Shown: in pieces, positions 1 to 10,000 of the stretch
Position numbering within the stretch: position 1 is the first letter of the stretch
Layout of the letters: every line of letters starts with the position of its first letter
NCBI RefSeq assembly: GCF_900069005.2
Contig: NZ_LN831279.1
Location: 3,118,389-3,182,388, forward strand
Length of the DNA stretch: 64,000 bases
Direction of reading: 5' to 3'
DNA from: Paenibacillus sp. GM2
GTDB lineage: Bacteria; Bacillota; Bacilli; Paenibacillales; Paenibacillaceae
Program-made: the position numbers and the translations under genes
The notes under the pieces: model-generated
Seen by the model: the letters and a program-made list of their open reading frames with translations, nothing else
The model's database searches: none
What the model was told of the DNA's origin: nothing

Positions 1-707
1 ACCATGAGGGGAAGCTTTTTGTCGAGAATATATTCATAACCATCCAATGCAAAAAAGTTATTAGAATCCTTATCCAGCTCCATGGGCTGATAGGAAGGCT
101 CTTTTTCCTTGATCATTTTAAGCACTGGTTCAAGCGATTCCAATGTATTGTACCGGGAAATATCAATATTGTATTTTCTTACGAGCTCCTCCGGATACAT
201 CCACTGCTCCCGCGTGGCCAGCTCCTTGTTGGTTGGCACGCCATAAATACCGCCATCATACATTCGTACCCCTTCCCAAAAGATAGGATCGATCGCGTCA
301 TACATTTCTTTACTAACGCTTGAGAGATAGTCATCCAGCCTCAGCCAGGCTCCCCGTTGAATGTAGGTGGCGTATTCCGGAGCAAAAGCGATATCAAAAG
401 GCGTACCCGCGGATACCATCGTGTTCAGCCGCTCTTCATACTCTTGCCACCCTACTTTAATGTAAGTAATGGTCACGCCTATTTTTTGAGCCAAAATCTC
501 ATTGATCTTATCATTGACGATCTTCAGGTCCTTGTCCGGCTCTCCGATCGTATAATAGATGAGATTCACCGTGTCTTCGTCGGAGAGACTCTCCTCTCTG
601 GGGTCAGCGAACCAGGAGCATCCTGCCAAAGACAAGACAACTCCCATTGCGCACAGAAGAAATATAACAAGCCTCGCCATTCTGAAGGGATGTTTCTGCC
701 TCCGCAT
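1..707 (-). CDS. Extracellular solute-binding lipoprotein, sugar ABC transporter (partial, C-terminus beyond left edge)
   Basis: This is the N-terminal part of a substrate-binding protein for a carbohydrate ABC importer. The ATG at 707 is preceded by AAGGAGA at good spacing. The first 35 residues form a charged, then hydrophobic lipoprotein signal ending in the lipobox LAGC, so the mature protein should be lipid-anchored outside the membrane. The stretch after it (VNLIYYTIGEPDKDLKIV, later EILAQKIGVTITYIKVGW) is typical of the LplA/YtcQ-like family. It starts 36 bp after the response regulator stop, so it is probably the last known gene of the two-component operon. It is a second binding protein beside the one at 3364-4875. 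The window edge removes the C-terminus. Substrate is not readable from sequence; context suggests oligosaccharide. Confidence 0.85.
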   Translation of the reverse strand, partial: MRRQKHPFRMARLVIFLLCAMGVVLSLAGCSWFADPREESLSDEDTVNLIYYTIGEPDKDLKIVNDKINEILAQKIGVTITYIKVGWQEYEERLNTMVSAGTPFDIAFAPEYATYIQRGAWLRLDDYLSSVSKEMYDAIDPIFWEGVRMYDGGIYGVPTNKELATREQWMYPEELVRKYNIDISRYNTLESLEPVLKMIKEKEPSYQPMELDKDSNNFFALDGYEYILDKKLPLM

Positions 708-743
708 TATGTCTCTCCTTCCTGCCACTGCCAAGCTTCATCT

Positions 744-1499
744 CTATTTCCTTAAATCTGACGGCGACTTGCCGAAGAAGCTGTGAAAATGCATGTAAAA
801 ATAGCCCGGATTCGAATATCCTACCGATTGAGCAATACTGGCGATCTTCTCGTCCGTGGATAAAATCCGTTCACGGGCCCGCAGCATCCGGTAAGCCATA
901 ATGTATTCTGAAAATTTCATCTGGGTTTCCTTTAGAAACAGCTGCCCCAAGTAGGTACCATTCATGCGAAACTGTTCCGCCACCATCTTCAACGTGATAT
1001 TCTGAGCATATTCCGTCTTGACCATCAGCAGGATGCGATTGACCAGCTTGGATAAGCCGTCATAGCGAACGCCCAGCACGGGATCGATGTTGACATCATC
1101 ATGATCAGCCCCTTCAAGAGTACCGTGCAAATCCTCCACAATGATTTTCTCCACAACCTGCTGCAGCTTGGAACGATTCACCGGCTTGAGCAGATAATCC
1201 TTAACCCCGCAGCGAATAGCTTCCTGAGCGTATTCAAATTCACTGTAGCCGCTCATGATAATATATTTCGCCGGCAGGCCCAGCTGATTCAGCTTGCGGA
1301 TAGCATCGTAACCCCGGTCCTTGCCAATACATACATCAAAGATCGCGATATCTGGATAGAACGCCACGGCTTTCGATATAGCATCCTCTATTGTCTCGCT
1401 CGTCTCGATACAGCCGAAGCCATATTTCTCCCAATCCAGGGTCCGTTTCATTCCCTCTAAAATCTGGGGCTCATCATCCACAATCAGAAGTTTGTACAT
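744..1499 (-). CDS. YesN-like response regulator with AraC-type DNA-binding domain
   Basis: Transcriptional regulator of a two-component pair, 251 aa. The receiver domain (about residues 2-120) shows the acidic pair D8-D9, phospho-acceptor D55 in IAIFDVCIG, S83 and K105 in LLKPV. Residues about 150-251 form the double helix-turn-helix AraC domain with the usual C-terminal YSNPGYFYMHFHSFFGKSP block. It is short for the family because the linker is only about 30 residues. The gene overlaps the kinase gene by 26 bp and has a strong AAAGGAGGT ribosome binding site inside that overlap, indicating translational coupling. AraC-type response regulators usually bind tandem direct repeats about two helical turns apart. 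Exactly such repeats precede three transcription units of this locus (6921-6960, 12253-12291, 18216-18255), so these are its likely targets (inference). Confidence 0.93.
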   Translation of the reverse strand: MYKLLIVDDEPQILEGMKRTLDWEKYGFGCIETSETIEDAISKAVAFYPDIAIFDVCIGKDRGYDAIRKLNQLGLPAKYIIMSGYSEFEYAQEAIRCGVKDYLLKPVNRSKLQQVVEKIIVEDLHGTLEGADHDDVNIDPVLGVRYDGLSKLVNRILLMVKTEYAQNITLKMVAEQFRMNGTYLGQLFLKETQMKFSEYIMAYRMLRARERILSTDEKIASIAQSVGYSNPGYFYMHFHSFFGKSPSDLRK

Positions 1500-3231
1500 G
1501 TAAACCGACCTCCTTTGGAAGGATTACAGAAATCTTTACACCCGCTTCTTCGTTGTTCCCAATCTCCATGGTAAAATCCTCACCATAGAAGAAATGCAGC
1601 CGGGTATGCACGTTATGCAAACCGATGCTCTTCACCGGAGCATCATCCTTGCGATATAAAGCATCGCGGATCTCATTTAGCCGTTCCTCGGCAATCCACT
1701 TGCCATTATCGACAATTTCCAGTACGAAATGCTCCTCCGCCTCCCAGCCATTGATGACTATCAAATTGAAGCCATTGCTTGGATTAAAGCCGTGAACGAA
1801 AAAGTTTTCCGCAAGGGGCTGCATCCAGAACTTAACGGTAGGCAGCGATAAAAGGGCTTTTTCTACGTTAATTTGATAATAAAACCGGTCCGGATATTTA
1901 AACTCCATAATCTTGAGATATTCCTGCAGTAAGGACAGCTCTTTGCCGATGGTAATAATATTTTCATGTTTCACCATGTCGCGATAGAGGGCACCCAGTG
2001 CTGCAATGGCATCAGAAGTGTCAACGTCGCTATTTACTAATGCTCTTGAGCGGATCGCCTCTAACGTGTTGTATAAGAAATGCGGATTGATTTGATTCTG
2101 AAGCGCTTTCATTTCGGTCTCCTGCTGCTTCAGCTTTAGCAGATATTCCGTGCGGATATACTTATCCAGCTGTCTGGACATGTCCTCCAGTTCCCTGGAG
2201 ATCATTTCATATTCGTTGCGCCGATAACGCGCAGGGGTCTCAGGCGTAAAATCCGCCGTTTTTACCCGTCCCATAGAATGAATAATATGATGGAGGAACC
2301 TCGCATCATCTCTTAGATTATGAACAATAAGCATCAGAACACTGATCATCGCCGACAGTACAATAAGGAATACACTTAGAAGCACGCCTGCCTTTTCTTT
2401 AATCATCATGCCTAGATCGACCAGACCAACGAACTGGTAATCGAACTTGGTGGAGGGAAACGTGACGAAAAAGACACTGTTTAGCCCGCCCATGGACATA
2501 TATCCCTGGCTGCGCCCATCCGCCACCGCTTGGCGGGCCAGCTCTTCGGTATGACGGTTCGCCCCGACGATGGGGTATACATCTCCGGATGCGCTGACGA
2601 TCGCCGCTTGTTCAACCCGATAATTGCTAACATTTTTGAATATTCGGTCACTGCTGACCAAGAATCGAAATTCGCCCAGCTGGCGCGAAATCTGGTTAGG
2701 GTCCGACAATTTTTTGCGGTACACAAATCCCTTGTGAATAGACTCTTGAAAAGCTTCGTCCGTATTAGGAAGCTGGAACATAAAGCTTGCACTGCCATTA
2801 TTGTCAAAGCGGATCACATTCCCCCGCTGCTCGGTATGCAAGCTTACCTGAATGATATCTCCCTGTCCCCCGCTGTACAAGAAAGACTTCATATCATCCG
2901 GAAAGGATACGAGCGGCTGGTTATAGCGGCTTTCCTGAAGCCTGCCGGTAAGGTATCCTTCAGCGCTATGGTCGAGAAAGCAGCGGACATCGTCCATTAA
3001 ACCGCTGTTGGAATATACCCGCTGCATATATGCCTCAATACGATCGGCATTATACTGGAACGTATTTTCCACGCGGATAAAGGCGCTGGCCGCCTCATTA
3101 CGGGCGTTATCCACCCACTGATACAACAGAATGGCGCAGGTAAGAATGCCAATGGCCAAACCGATAGCCACTACAAATACCGTATAAGCAATGAATTTGC
3201 CGCGATATATTTTGATTTGCAGAAAGGACAT
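1474..3231 (-). CDS. YesM-like sensor histidine kinase
   Basis: Membrane sensor kinase of 585 aa, partner of the adjacent AraC-type response regulator. A first membrane helix lies at about residues 13-36, followed by an extracytoplasmic sensor region to about 280 and a second helix at about 281-304. A HAMP-like linker runs to about 360. The His_kinase domain carries the family signature QINPHFLYNTLEAI with phospho-accepting H384. The C-terminus is an HATPase_c domain with the N and G boxes EIVDNGKWI and KSIGLHNV. Start ATG at 3231 has AAAGGAGG upstream. A terminator-like hairpin (3293-3327) separates it from the transporter genes, so it may have its own or a read-through promoter. The sensed ligand is unknown; oligosaccharide or a loaded binding protein is plausible from context. 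Confidence 0.93.
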   Translation of the reverse strand: MSFLQIKIYRGKFIAYTVFVVAIGLAIGILTCAILLYQWVDNARNEAASAFIRVENTFQYNADRIEAYMQRVYSNSGLMDDVRCFLDHSAEGYLTGRLQESRYNQPLVSFPDDMKSFLYSGGQGDIIQVSLHTEQRGNVIRFDNNGSASFMFQLPNTDEAFQESIHKGFVYRKKLSDPNQISRQLGEFRFLVSSDRIFKNVSNYRVEQAAIVSASGDVYPIVGANRHTEELARQAVADGRSQGYMSMGGLNSVFFVTFPSTKFDYQFVGLVDLGMMIKEKAGVLLSVFLIVLSAMISVLMLIVHNLRDDARFLHHIIHSMGRVKTADFTPETPARYRRNEYEMISRELEDMSRQLDKYIRTEYLLKLKQQETEMKALQNQINPHFLYNTLEAIRSRALVNSDVDTSDAIAALGALYRDMVKHENIITIGKELSLLQEYLKIMEFKYPDRFYYQINVEKALLSLPTVKFWMQPLAENFFVHGFNPSNGFNLIVINGWEAEEHFVLEIVDNGKWIAEERLNEIRDALYRKDDAPVKSIGLHNVHTRLHFFYGEDFTMEIGNNEEAGVKISVILPKEVGLHVQTSDCG

Positions 3232-3292
3232 AATGCGACGCCTCCTTTGCTAAAAGGCCTATGTATTCATAATATAGCATACAAACGGAATA

Positions 3293-3327
3293 GGAAAACT
3301 CGAACAGAGGCTAATCCCCTGTTCGAG
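3293..3327 (-). terminator. Hairpin terminator/attenuator between transporter and two-component genes
   Basis: On the minus strand a 12-bp stem (CTCGAACAGGGG with CCTCTGTTCGAG, one mismatch) around a short loop is followed by TTTTCCTATT. It sits between the solute-binding protein stop and the kinase start. It probably lets only part of the transporter transcripts continue into the regulator genes. Confidence 0.7.
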
Positions 3328-3363
3328 CTTTTGAAATAACGCCGTCATTTCATAATTACATCA

Positions 3364-4875
3364 TTATTTGAAATAAGCTTCAATCTGTTCCTGGGCAGCC
3401 TTCATAATGGTCTCCATTCCTGCCGCTTTCATCTCAGCCACGATCTTTGGAACTACAACCTCCGGATCCGAGGCGCCTGTCATCAGTTCATAGCGATATT
3501 TATCCCAGACAGCCTTGGTGGTAGCTACTTCGGTAGAAAGATTGCTGATATCCAAAGCGAAGCCCAACACGGATGAGGAGGATGCTTCTTCATTCAGCTT
3601 GCGAACTTGTTCCCATTGATCTTCAGGAGCTCCTTTCGTCACCGCCAAATCAAAGAAGGTACCTTGGGTATAAGCCGCCAGCGGCCAAGTATCCGTCTTC
3701 CGCTCGATTACCTTCTCACCATTTACATTTTCATAGTCCACACCGAGTTCACCAAAAGCCAGCATATTGCGCAGTTTCGGATCTGTATTCACCAGCTCAA
3801 GATATTTCAGAGCTTCCTTCTTATATTTAGAGTTGGAGGAAATGGCATTTAAGGAACCCTGAATCGTACTGGTCGTAAACAGCGGACCAAAGGTTTGCAC
3901 CATGTCGTACTTTTCTACGCCCTCAGTAATTTGCCAGTTCGCTTCTGCGCCAGGAAACGCTTGGGCGCTAAAGAATGCGCGGCCTTTATCCGGCTCGCCC
4001 TTAGTAGGAGCATCCGGGTTAATGATGCCATCCTTATACCACTCATGCAGCAGTTTGAGATTTTCCATCACATCCGGCTGCTCCAGCGTCGATACCACTT
4101 TGCGGGATGGATCGTCAAACCTCACACCGATCGGTTGGAGACCGAGAGTAAGATCATCATAGCTATTCATAAAACCGCTAAATCCATCACTTTGAGTCAA
4201 AGGCAGCGGATAGAAGCTTTTGCCTTCCCCGGCTTTCATATCCCGCAAAGGTTTGTCAAGATCCTGCAATGTTTTGATGTTATTCAAGTCAATACCGTAT
4301 TTCTGTACGAATTTGTCATCAAATACCCAATACTGAGTCACGGAAGAATCTTTGTAGGTTGGAACAGAGTAAATTTTACCGTCGATCTTCGTTCCATCCC
4401 AAACCTTTTCAGGAATAAGTTTATACAATTCAGGCGACTCACTTTGAACCAGGTCTGTGATATCGGCAAAAGCTCCCATCGACACCTGTTGATTGTATTT
4501 CGTATTGTTCGTAAACATGATGTCAAAAGGCTCACCGGTGTTCACAATGGTGTTGATCTTGGTATCCCAATCGCCCCAGCTCGCCACCTTGATATCGATT
4601 TTGACACCGATCTTCTCCGCCGTATACTCGTTCATAGCAGCGATCGCTTTATTAAAGTTTTCTGGAACCTGTCCCCCGATCGTCCACCATACCAGAGTAG
4701 GAATATCAGCCGAATCTTTTGCCTTGTCCGTGTCGCCCGAGTTCGTCTGGGCTGTGGAATTCGCATCTCCACCAGACCCTTCGGACTTGGAATTCGAGCC
4801 GCCGCATGCGGCAAGAGACGACATTAACAGCATGACAATACAGAGTGTGGATAGAAGCTTCCATGATCTTTTCAC
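3364..4875 (-). CDS. Extracellular solute-binding lipoprotein (LplA-like) of the sugar ABC importer
   Basis: Substrate-binding lipoprotein of the importer formed with the two permeases just upstream. I place the start at the GTG at 4875 (503 aa): it has AAGGGGGC at good spacing, whereas the ATG 39 bp upstream has no ribosome binding site. The signal peptide ends in lipobox LAAC, with C24 as the lipidated residue, followed by a Gly/Ser/Asn-rich tether. The body has the family 1/LplA-like layout (PTLVWWTIGGQVPENFNKAI, later FDIMFTNNTKYNQQVSMG). The region ahead of the gene carries a perfect 10-bp hairpin (4931-4953) that may protect its transcript end and raise expression relative to the permeases. 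Genes nearby make N-glycan-derived oligosaccharide the likely cargo (inference). Confidence 0.92.
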   Translation of the reverse strand: MKRSWKLLSTLCIVMLLMSSLAACGGSNSKSEGSGGDANSTAQTNSGDTDKAKDSADIPTLVWWTIGGQVPENFNKAIAAMNEYTAEKIGVKIDIKVASWGDWDTKINTIVNTGEPFDIMFTNNTKYNQQVSMGAFADITDLVQSESPELYKLIPEKVWDGTKIDGKIYSVPTYKDSSVTQYWVFDDKFVQKYGIDLNNIKTLQDLDKPLRDMKAGEGKSFYPLPLTQSDGFSGFMNSYDDLTLGLQPIGVRFDDPSRKVVSTLEQPDVMENLKLLHEWYKDGIINPDAPTKGEPDKGRAFFSAQAFPGAEANWQITEGVEKYDMVQTFGPLFTTSTIQGSLNAISSNSKYKKEALKYLELVNTDPKLRNMLAFGELGVDYENVNGEKVIERKTDTWPLAAYTQGTFFDLAVTKGAPEDQWEQVRKLNEEASSSSVLGFALDISNLSTEVATTKAVWDKYRYELMTGASDPEVVVPKIVAEMKAAGMETIMKAAQEQIEAYFK

Positions 4876-4930
4876 AAATATTTGCCCCCTTCTATGAATG
4901 TTCACCGTATGCATGTTCTGAGATGATATG

Positions 4931-4953
4931 ATAAACCAGAAAATCTGGTTTAT
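4931..4953 (-). other. Perfect 10-bp hairpin between permease and binding-protein genes
   Basis: ATAAACCAGA and TCTGGTTTAT flank a 3-base loop. It lies between the permease stop (4960) and the binding-protein start (4875). There is no T-tract after it, so a transcript-stabilising or processing role is likelier than termination. Confidence 0.55.
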
Positions 4954-4959
4954 TTCAGG

Positions 4960-5889
4960 TCAACCTTTGATAGCCCCCACCGTCAAACCGGAAATAAAGT
5001 ATTTCTGGAAGAAAGGATACGCGAAGGCTACAGGTAATACGATCAGAATCGCCACCGCCATCCGTGCGGTTTCTTTCGGCATGGTAGCAACCAGCATCGA
5101 ATAGCTGACGCCCATGCTGGAAGCATTTCTGGCCAGCGCGTCTACGTTGCTCATCAAGTTATTCAGCAAGGCTTGCAGCGAAAAGAGATCCTGATTGTTG
5201 ATATACAGCATGGATTGGAACCAATCATTCCAATAAGCAAAGCATAGAAACAGACCGATGGTCGCCAAGACCGGCAAAGATATAGGTAAAATAATTGAGA
5301 AAAAGATACGGAACTGGCTGGCGCCGTCTATTTCCGCCGATTCGATAAGTCCATCCGGAATCGTGCTTTTGAAAAATGTTTTGCAAATAATTACGTTAAA
5401 GGAGGACACCGCTAACGGCAGTATAAGCGCCCAAATCGTATCCTTAAGACCTAGCAAATTCGAGTTAATATAGTAGCTGGATACCAAGCCGCCGTTAAAT
5501 ACCATCGGGATAAAGACGAGCCAGGTCAGGAATCCTTTTAATTTGTAATTCGATTGTGAAAGCACATAGCCCATCGATGTTGTCAACAGGACACCCAGGA
5601 CCGTGCCAACCACAGTAACCAATACCGATATTCCTAAGGCCCGAAGAATCATCGTACCTTGCTGGATAACAAAGCTATAGGATTCGGTTGAAAACATGGT
5701 TGGAATCATATGATATCCCGTCTGCCTGATCGAGTCCTCACTCGAAAGCGAGATAGAAAGAACCACTAACAAAGGGACCACACAGACCAGAGCGATCAAA
5801 ATAAAGATCAGGTGAAAAACAATATTCATACCTGTGCCAATTCGATTAAACTTCTCGAGACCCGACATTCCTTCAGTTCTTGATGCCAT
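4960..5889 (-). CDS. Carbohydrate ABC transporter permease (LplC/YtcP-like)
   Basis: Inner-membrane permease of the importer, 309 aa with about six membrane helices. The binding-protein-dependent permease (EAA) motif reads ESAEIDGASQFRIFFSIILP at roughly residues 198-217; this loop contacts the ATPase. The C-terminus FISGLTVGAIKG is characteristic of this permease subfamily. It starts 13 bp after the upstream permease gene, so the two are co-translated and probably form a heterodimer. No ATP-binding subunit is encoded in the locus; related transporters use a shared MsmX-type ATPase encoded elsewhere. Confidence 0.93.
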   Translation of the reverse strand: MASRTEGMSGLEKFNRIGTGMNIVFHLIFILIALVCVVPLLVVLSISLSSEDSIRQTGYHMIPTMFSTESYSFVIQQGTMILRALGISVLVTVVGTVLGVLLTTSMGYVLSQSNYKLKGFLTWLVFIPMVFNGGLVSSYYINSNLLGLKDTIWALILPLAVSSFNVIICKTFFKSTIPDGLIESAEIDGASQFRIFFSIILPISLPVLATIGLFLCFAYWNDWFQSMLYINNQDLFSLQALLNNLMSNVDALARNASSMGVSYSMLVATMPKETARMAVAILIVLPVAFAYPFFQKYFISGLTVGAIKG

Positions 5890-5902
5890 AGACTCGCCCC
5901 CT

Positions 5903-6850
5903 TTACATCATCGCGCTGTCCGGATCGATTCTGCGAACGATCCAGTTGGCGAGTAGAATGGTCAGACAGCCCATAACGGATTGCACAAATGCGGCGGCGG
6001 ATGCCATGCCAACGGTAGCGGTCTTGAGCTGTTTATATACCAGCACGTCTATGGTGGTGGTTACGTTAAATAGGGAGTTGGAATCCCGCGGGACCTGGAA
6101 GAACAAGCCAAAGTCCGTATAGAAGATCCGGCCCACTGCTAAAATGAACATCATCACGATAACCAGCTTCATCATCGGCAGCGTGATGTACTTGGTCTGC
6201 TGCCAAATGGAAGCCCCGTCAATGACAGCCGCCTCATAGTAAGTGCTGTCGATGCCGGTAATGGTAGCCAGATATACCACCATGCCGTAGCCCAGGCCCT
6301 TCCATATATTCATGAAAACCAAAAAGAATGGCCAATATTGAGGTTCCATATACCAGTTCACAGGTTCGCTGCCCATCTGGAGCAGCATCTGGTTGGCAAT
6401 CCCCTTGTCGAAGCTCAAGAAAGCCCAAATGACTGCAGAGACAACGACCCAGGACAGGAAGTAAGGCAAGAACATCATCGTTTGATAGACTTTGCCCGCT
6501 CTACGATTATGCAGATGGCCAATCATCAGCGCTAATGTCACGGGAATTACAATATTGAGAATGATGAACAAGAAGTTATAGCCCAGCGTATTGCGAATAA
6601 TAATCCAGGCATCATTGGACTTGAACAGAAATTCAAAATTTTTGAATCCGGACCATGAGCTATTGAACACATTGCTCAGGAAGCCCCCCGTTATTTTGAA
6701 ATTCTTGAAGGCGATGATAATGCCAAACATTGGCAAGAAACAAAATAATATATACCAAACCGTAGTTGGCAACGCTAAGAGCGTCAGCTCGGTATCCTGT
6801 TTACGCCAGCGCGTGCGCAGGCGTTGTTGTCCATTCTTTTTCATGTTCAC
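5903..6850 (-). CDS. Carbohydrate ABC transporter permease (LplB/YteP-like)
   Basis: First gene of the importer operon, 315 aa, partner of the permease at 4960-5889. About six membrane helices are evident, starting with LLALPTTVWYILFCFLPMFG. The EAA motif is YEAAVIDGASIWQQTKYITLP minus its first residue, at roughly residues 208-227. The C-terminus ANWIVRRIDPDSAMM matches this subfamily. The start could be GTG 6850 or ATG 6844: a seven-G run lies 4 bases before the first and 10 before the second. The operon is preceded by the shared promoter module at 6896-6960, so expression is likely activated by the local two-component system and repressed through a cre site. Confidence 0.93.
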   Translation of the reverse strand: MNMKKNGQQRLRTRWRKQDTELTLLALPTTVWYILFCFLPMFGIIIAFKNFKITGGFLSNVFNSSWSGFKNFEFLFKSNDAWIIIRNTLGYNFLFIILNIVIPVTLALMIGHLHNRRAGKVYQTMMFLPYFLSWVVVSAVIWAFLSFDKGIANQMLLQMGSEPVNWYMEPQYWPFFLVFMNIWKGLGYGMVVYLATITGIDSTYYEAAVIDGASIWQQTKYITLPMMKLVIVMMFILAVGRIFYTDFGLFFQVPRDSNSLFNVTTTIDVLVYKQLKTATVGMASAAAFVQSVMGCLTILLANWIVRRIDPDSAMM

Positions 6851-6895
6851 TCCGTCCCCCCCATCGATGTATTAATGTATTTCTAAGGCTCTTTA

Positions 6896-6960
6896 ATTAT
6901 AAAAGAAAGCGATTACAGCTTTCTAGATAACAAACGTTATACTACAGTCGAAAAACGTTA
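6896..6960 (-). promoter_or_regulatory. Shared promoter module, copy A (importer operon)
   Basis: Read on the minus strand, a distal TAACGTTT element starts at 6960 and a proximal one at 6939, exactly 21 bp apart. Both continue with related bases. They are followed by a cre-like site TGTAATCGCTTTCT (6904-6917) and a -10 box TATAAT (6896-6901). No good -35 hexamer is present, which fits an activator-dependent promoter. The same arrangement recurs at 12228-12291 and 18192-18255. Confidence 0.7.
6904..6917 (-). promoter_or_regulatory. cre-like site (CcpA) in promoter module A
   Basis: TGTAATCGCTTTCT fits the cre core TGNAANCGNWNNCW. It lies between the -35 position and the -10 box, where CcpA binding would block initiation. 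This implies carbon catabolite repression of the importer operon. Confidence 0.6.
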
Positions 6961-7003
6961 TATATTCTTGATGAAATGATGACTGAATGCCGTCATTTAA
7001 CGT

Positions 7004-7043
7004 CAAAAATGGCGGAGCAGGAATAATCTCCTGACACCGCCAT
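7004..7043 (-). terminator. Terminator of the GH85 gene
   Basis: On the minus strand, ATGGCGG and CCGCCAT pair around an inner CAGGA/TCCTG stem and are followed by a TTTTT run. It lies 55 bp downstream of the GH85 stop and just upstream of promoter module A. Confidence 0.8.
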
Positions 7044-7097
7044 TGATTCAACCGTTGCGATCTTTCAGGGCATCACCCGCCCTGCTTTAACTTTTCC

Positions 7098-10000
7098 TTA
7101 CTGACTCAAATAATTGGCCATGATTTGGGCCGCTTCAGCTCTGGTCGCTAAATCTTCAGGCGCAAACCTCTCTCCTGTACGCCCATGGATCAATCCTAAT
7201 GAAGCTGCCGCCTTTATATTATCGAGTGCCCAAGCTGCAATATGAGCTTCATCCTTAAAAGAGACCGTGTATTCTATAGCTGCACTTCCATGCTCCAGCG
7301 TATACGCACGCATCAGAATCGTAGCCATTTCCTGACGGCTGATCTTGGCATTTGGGGCGAAGCTGCTCTCGGATCGGCCTGTAATCAGACCGGCCTCAAC
7401 CATTTTGGCCAAATCCTCACGATACCAGGCATCTTGAGCCACATCCGTAAATGTCAGCACAGCTTGCGCATCTAGCTGGAGAGCGTTCGCCATTATCTTA
7501 ACGAACTCCGCTCTCGTTATTTCACGATTTGGCTGGTATTCATTCTCGGATACCCCTTGAATCAGATGCTTCGCCGCCAATTTTTTAATAGCATCCGCTG
7601 CCCAGTGATTCGCTGGAACATCGGAGAAAGAAACATTATATTCAAGTATTGCATAAGTTCCTGCTGTGCCGATCTCGATTTCCATCATTTGCCCGTTACG
7701 CCAGCCACCCATGTAGGTTGGCGTACCATCAGCAGCGATTTTATAAATTCCAAGCAAATCAGCATTTAATATTTTATTCATAGGAAACGCTATTTTGACT
7801 TGCGGAGCAAAGCCGGAAAGATGATGTGCATCCCCCGTTCCGGTTATAATACTAAGCTCCAACTCTACAGCCCCACCCTGAAGCGAAATACCTGTGCTAC
7901 TATGAATTCCCGCTTCGCTTAATGATTTTGGAGCTATCGTCACGCGAATCTTGCTGTCTTTAAGCTGATCCTTGTCTACTGCAGCTTGTAATTGATGAAG
8001 CAGTTCAGACTGAATCTCTAATGTTACTTTATCTGTTTGCAGCTGAAGTGCATTCTGGCCCAGCAGCTCACCCGCATTCACAGGAAGCTCAATATTCGTT
8101 ACACCGGCCTCTACTGAAATAGCCACCCTGCCATTCTCTGCAGATTTGCTTAGCTCATGGGCTGTAATTACTAGCGTGTTCGGATCTTCAGGTTTAGGAG
8201 CCGGGGTTATGTCAGGTGTCTGGCCCGATCCTGAGCTGGAGCCAGATCCATTGTCATTGCCATTGCCTCCATTGCCTGGACCTCCACCTGACGCCACCCT
8301 GACCAGAATATCGTTCTTGGCCTGCAAAAGTGCTGCATACGCTTCTTTAATGACATCTGGGTCCGCATCTGCATTCAGCAATTTAGCTTCTTTATAAGCC
8401 GTACTTGCTTTGAGCGCTGCTATAGACTGCGCGGTGTAAATATCGTTATTTTTAAGTACGTCAATTTCAGTGAGAAGTGCATTTAATTGCTTCCACTCTG
8501 CAAGATCCCTGCTCACTTCAAAATCTATTTCTTCGCTTTCTTTGGCAGCTGTATACGCTTGCCCATGAAACTCTATCGTATTCGTAACAACCACTTTGTA
8601 TTTGCCAGCATCGTTCGCAGTAACACGACCTATTTCATAGGTTGCGCTCACCGCATTTTCAATGGCCGTGTTGTCTTTATACCATTGATAGCCAAGCGTT
8701 CCGTTTGCTCTCGCATCGACAGAGAAGGTAACCTGACTCCCCATCACCGCAGGATTGCTTGATACGTCAACCCGATGAATCTCCGGTTCATCGATATCCA
8801 CTCCAGCGGGAGCTACGGTTAATGTTAATTCCGTACTGGTCACTTCCCGAGGTTCCGTCCCTTCTATTCCACGGAGTACAACGCGGAACCTGGTCCCGTT
8901 ATCCTCAGCTTGCGCCGTAAAGGAATATACATCCTCCGTTACCGTTGTAGAATTCCAGCTGTCTCCACCAGCCGGCATCGTTTGCCATGTCAGCGATTCG
9001 ATATTTCCCTTCGCAACAACCGACAGGTTCACCTCGTCACCTTCATTGACCGTTTTACTAGGCTGCAGGTCAACAGTAAATGAAGGGGCTTCAAGCACCC
9101 AATGCGCTTTCAGCGTCAAATCACCGGTAACTACATCCTCTGCAAAATTCCACTTCTTACCTCCGTTATACCAGCCCTCCAACACATACCCCGCTTTGGC
9201 AATGCCTGTGGGCTCCCCGATTTTTGAGCCATGGGCAGCGCTGATTTGATTCAAGGCTGGCTCGCCGCCATCCGTGTCAAAGCTGATTTGATAATTTTTC
9301 AAGTAAACCGGCTCCGATTTATTCCCGGCGTAATCTTCCATCACCACGTGTACCAGCTGGGCATTTGAAGTAAAGCTCAAGCTTGCCTTTGTGCTGCGTC
9401 CGCGAATAATTCGATCCTTGTTGCCAACGCTATACGTCGTAGGGAAAGATTTAAGCACATTGTCTTCATACACGTACATATACCGCCAGTCACGCGCAGT
9501 AGGCATTGGCAAATTCAGTTTGTTGCCCTCCCAAGACCAGGCTTCGGCGTAGGGTTCTGCGACTTTATCAATAAAGTTCCCGCTAATGGACACCGGATCC
9601 GCTCCGGCAGGGATGACTGTGACCAAATAATCGTCTCCATTGATGGGCATGTCCGTGAATGAAGCCGAAGTTGACCCTGCCGGAACGATCATTTGTTCAG
9701 ACACAGGTTCTTCTGTCGTAATCCAATTCAAAGAACGAACCTTTACTGTAATTTCACCGAAAGCAGGAGCTGCATTTTCCCAGGATACGATGAACTCTCC
9801 AGACTCCCGGGAGTCTGCGGTAATATCGGATACAGAAGCTGTGAGATCGAAGCTTACCGTTGCTGCTTCACCCTCCAGGCCATCGGTTCCGACCGGAACC
9901 ACCTTCACAACCCCGGATTTGGCAGGGAGATTTTTAATGTAAAATACTTTATCGTACTTACCGCCTACAAAAACATCATTCACATATACGTTATATTGCT

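Noticed and set aside
3895..4827. 310-codon plus-strand frame opposite the solute-binding protein gene
   Set aside because: Antisense to a well-supported lipoprotein gene; no recognisable domain or start site.
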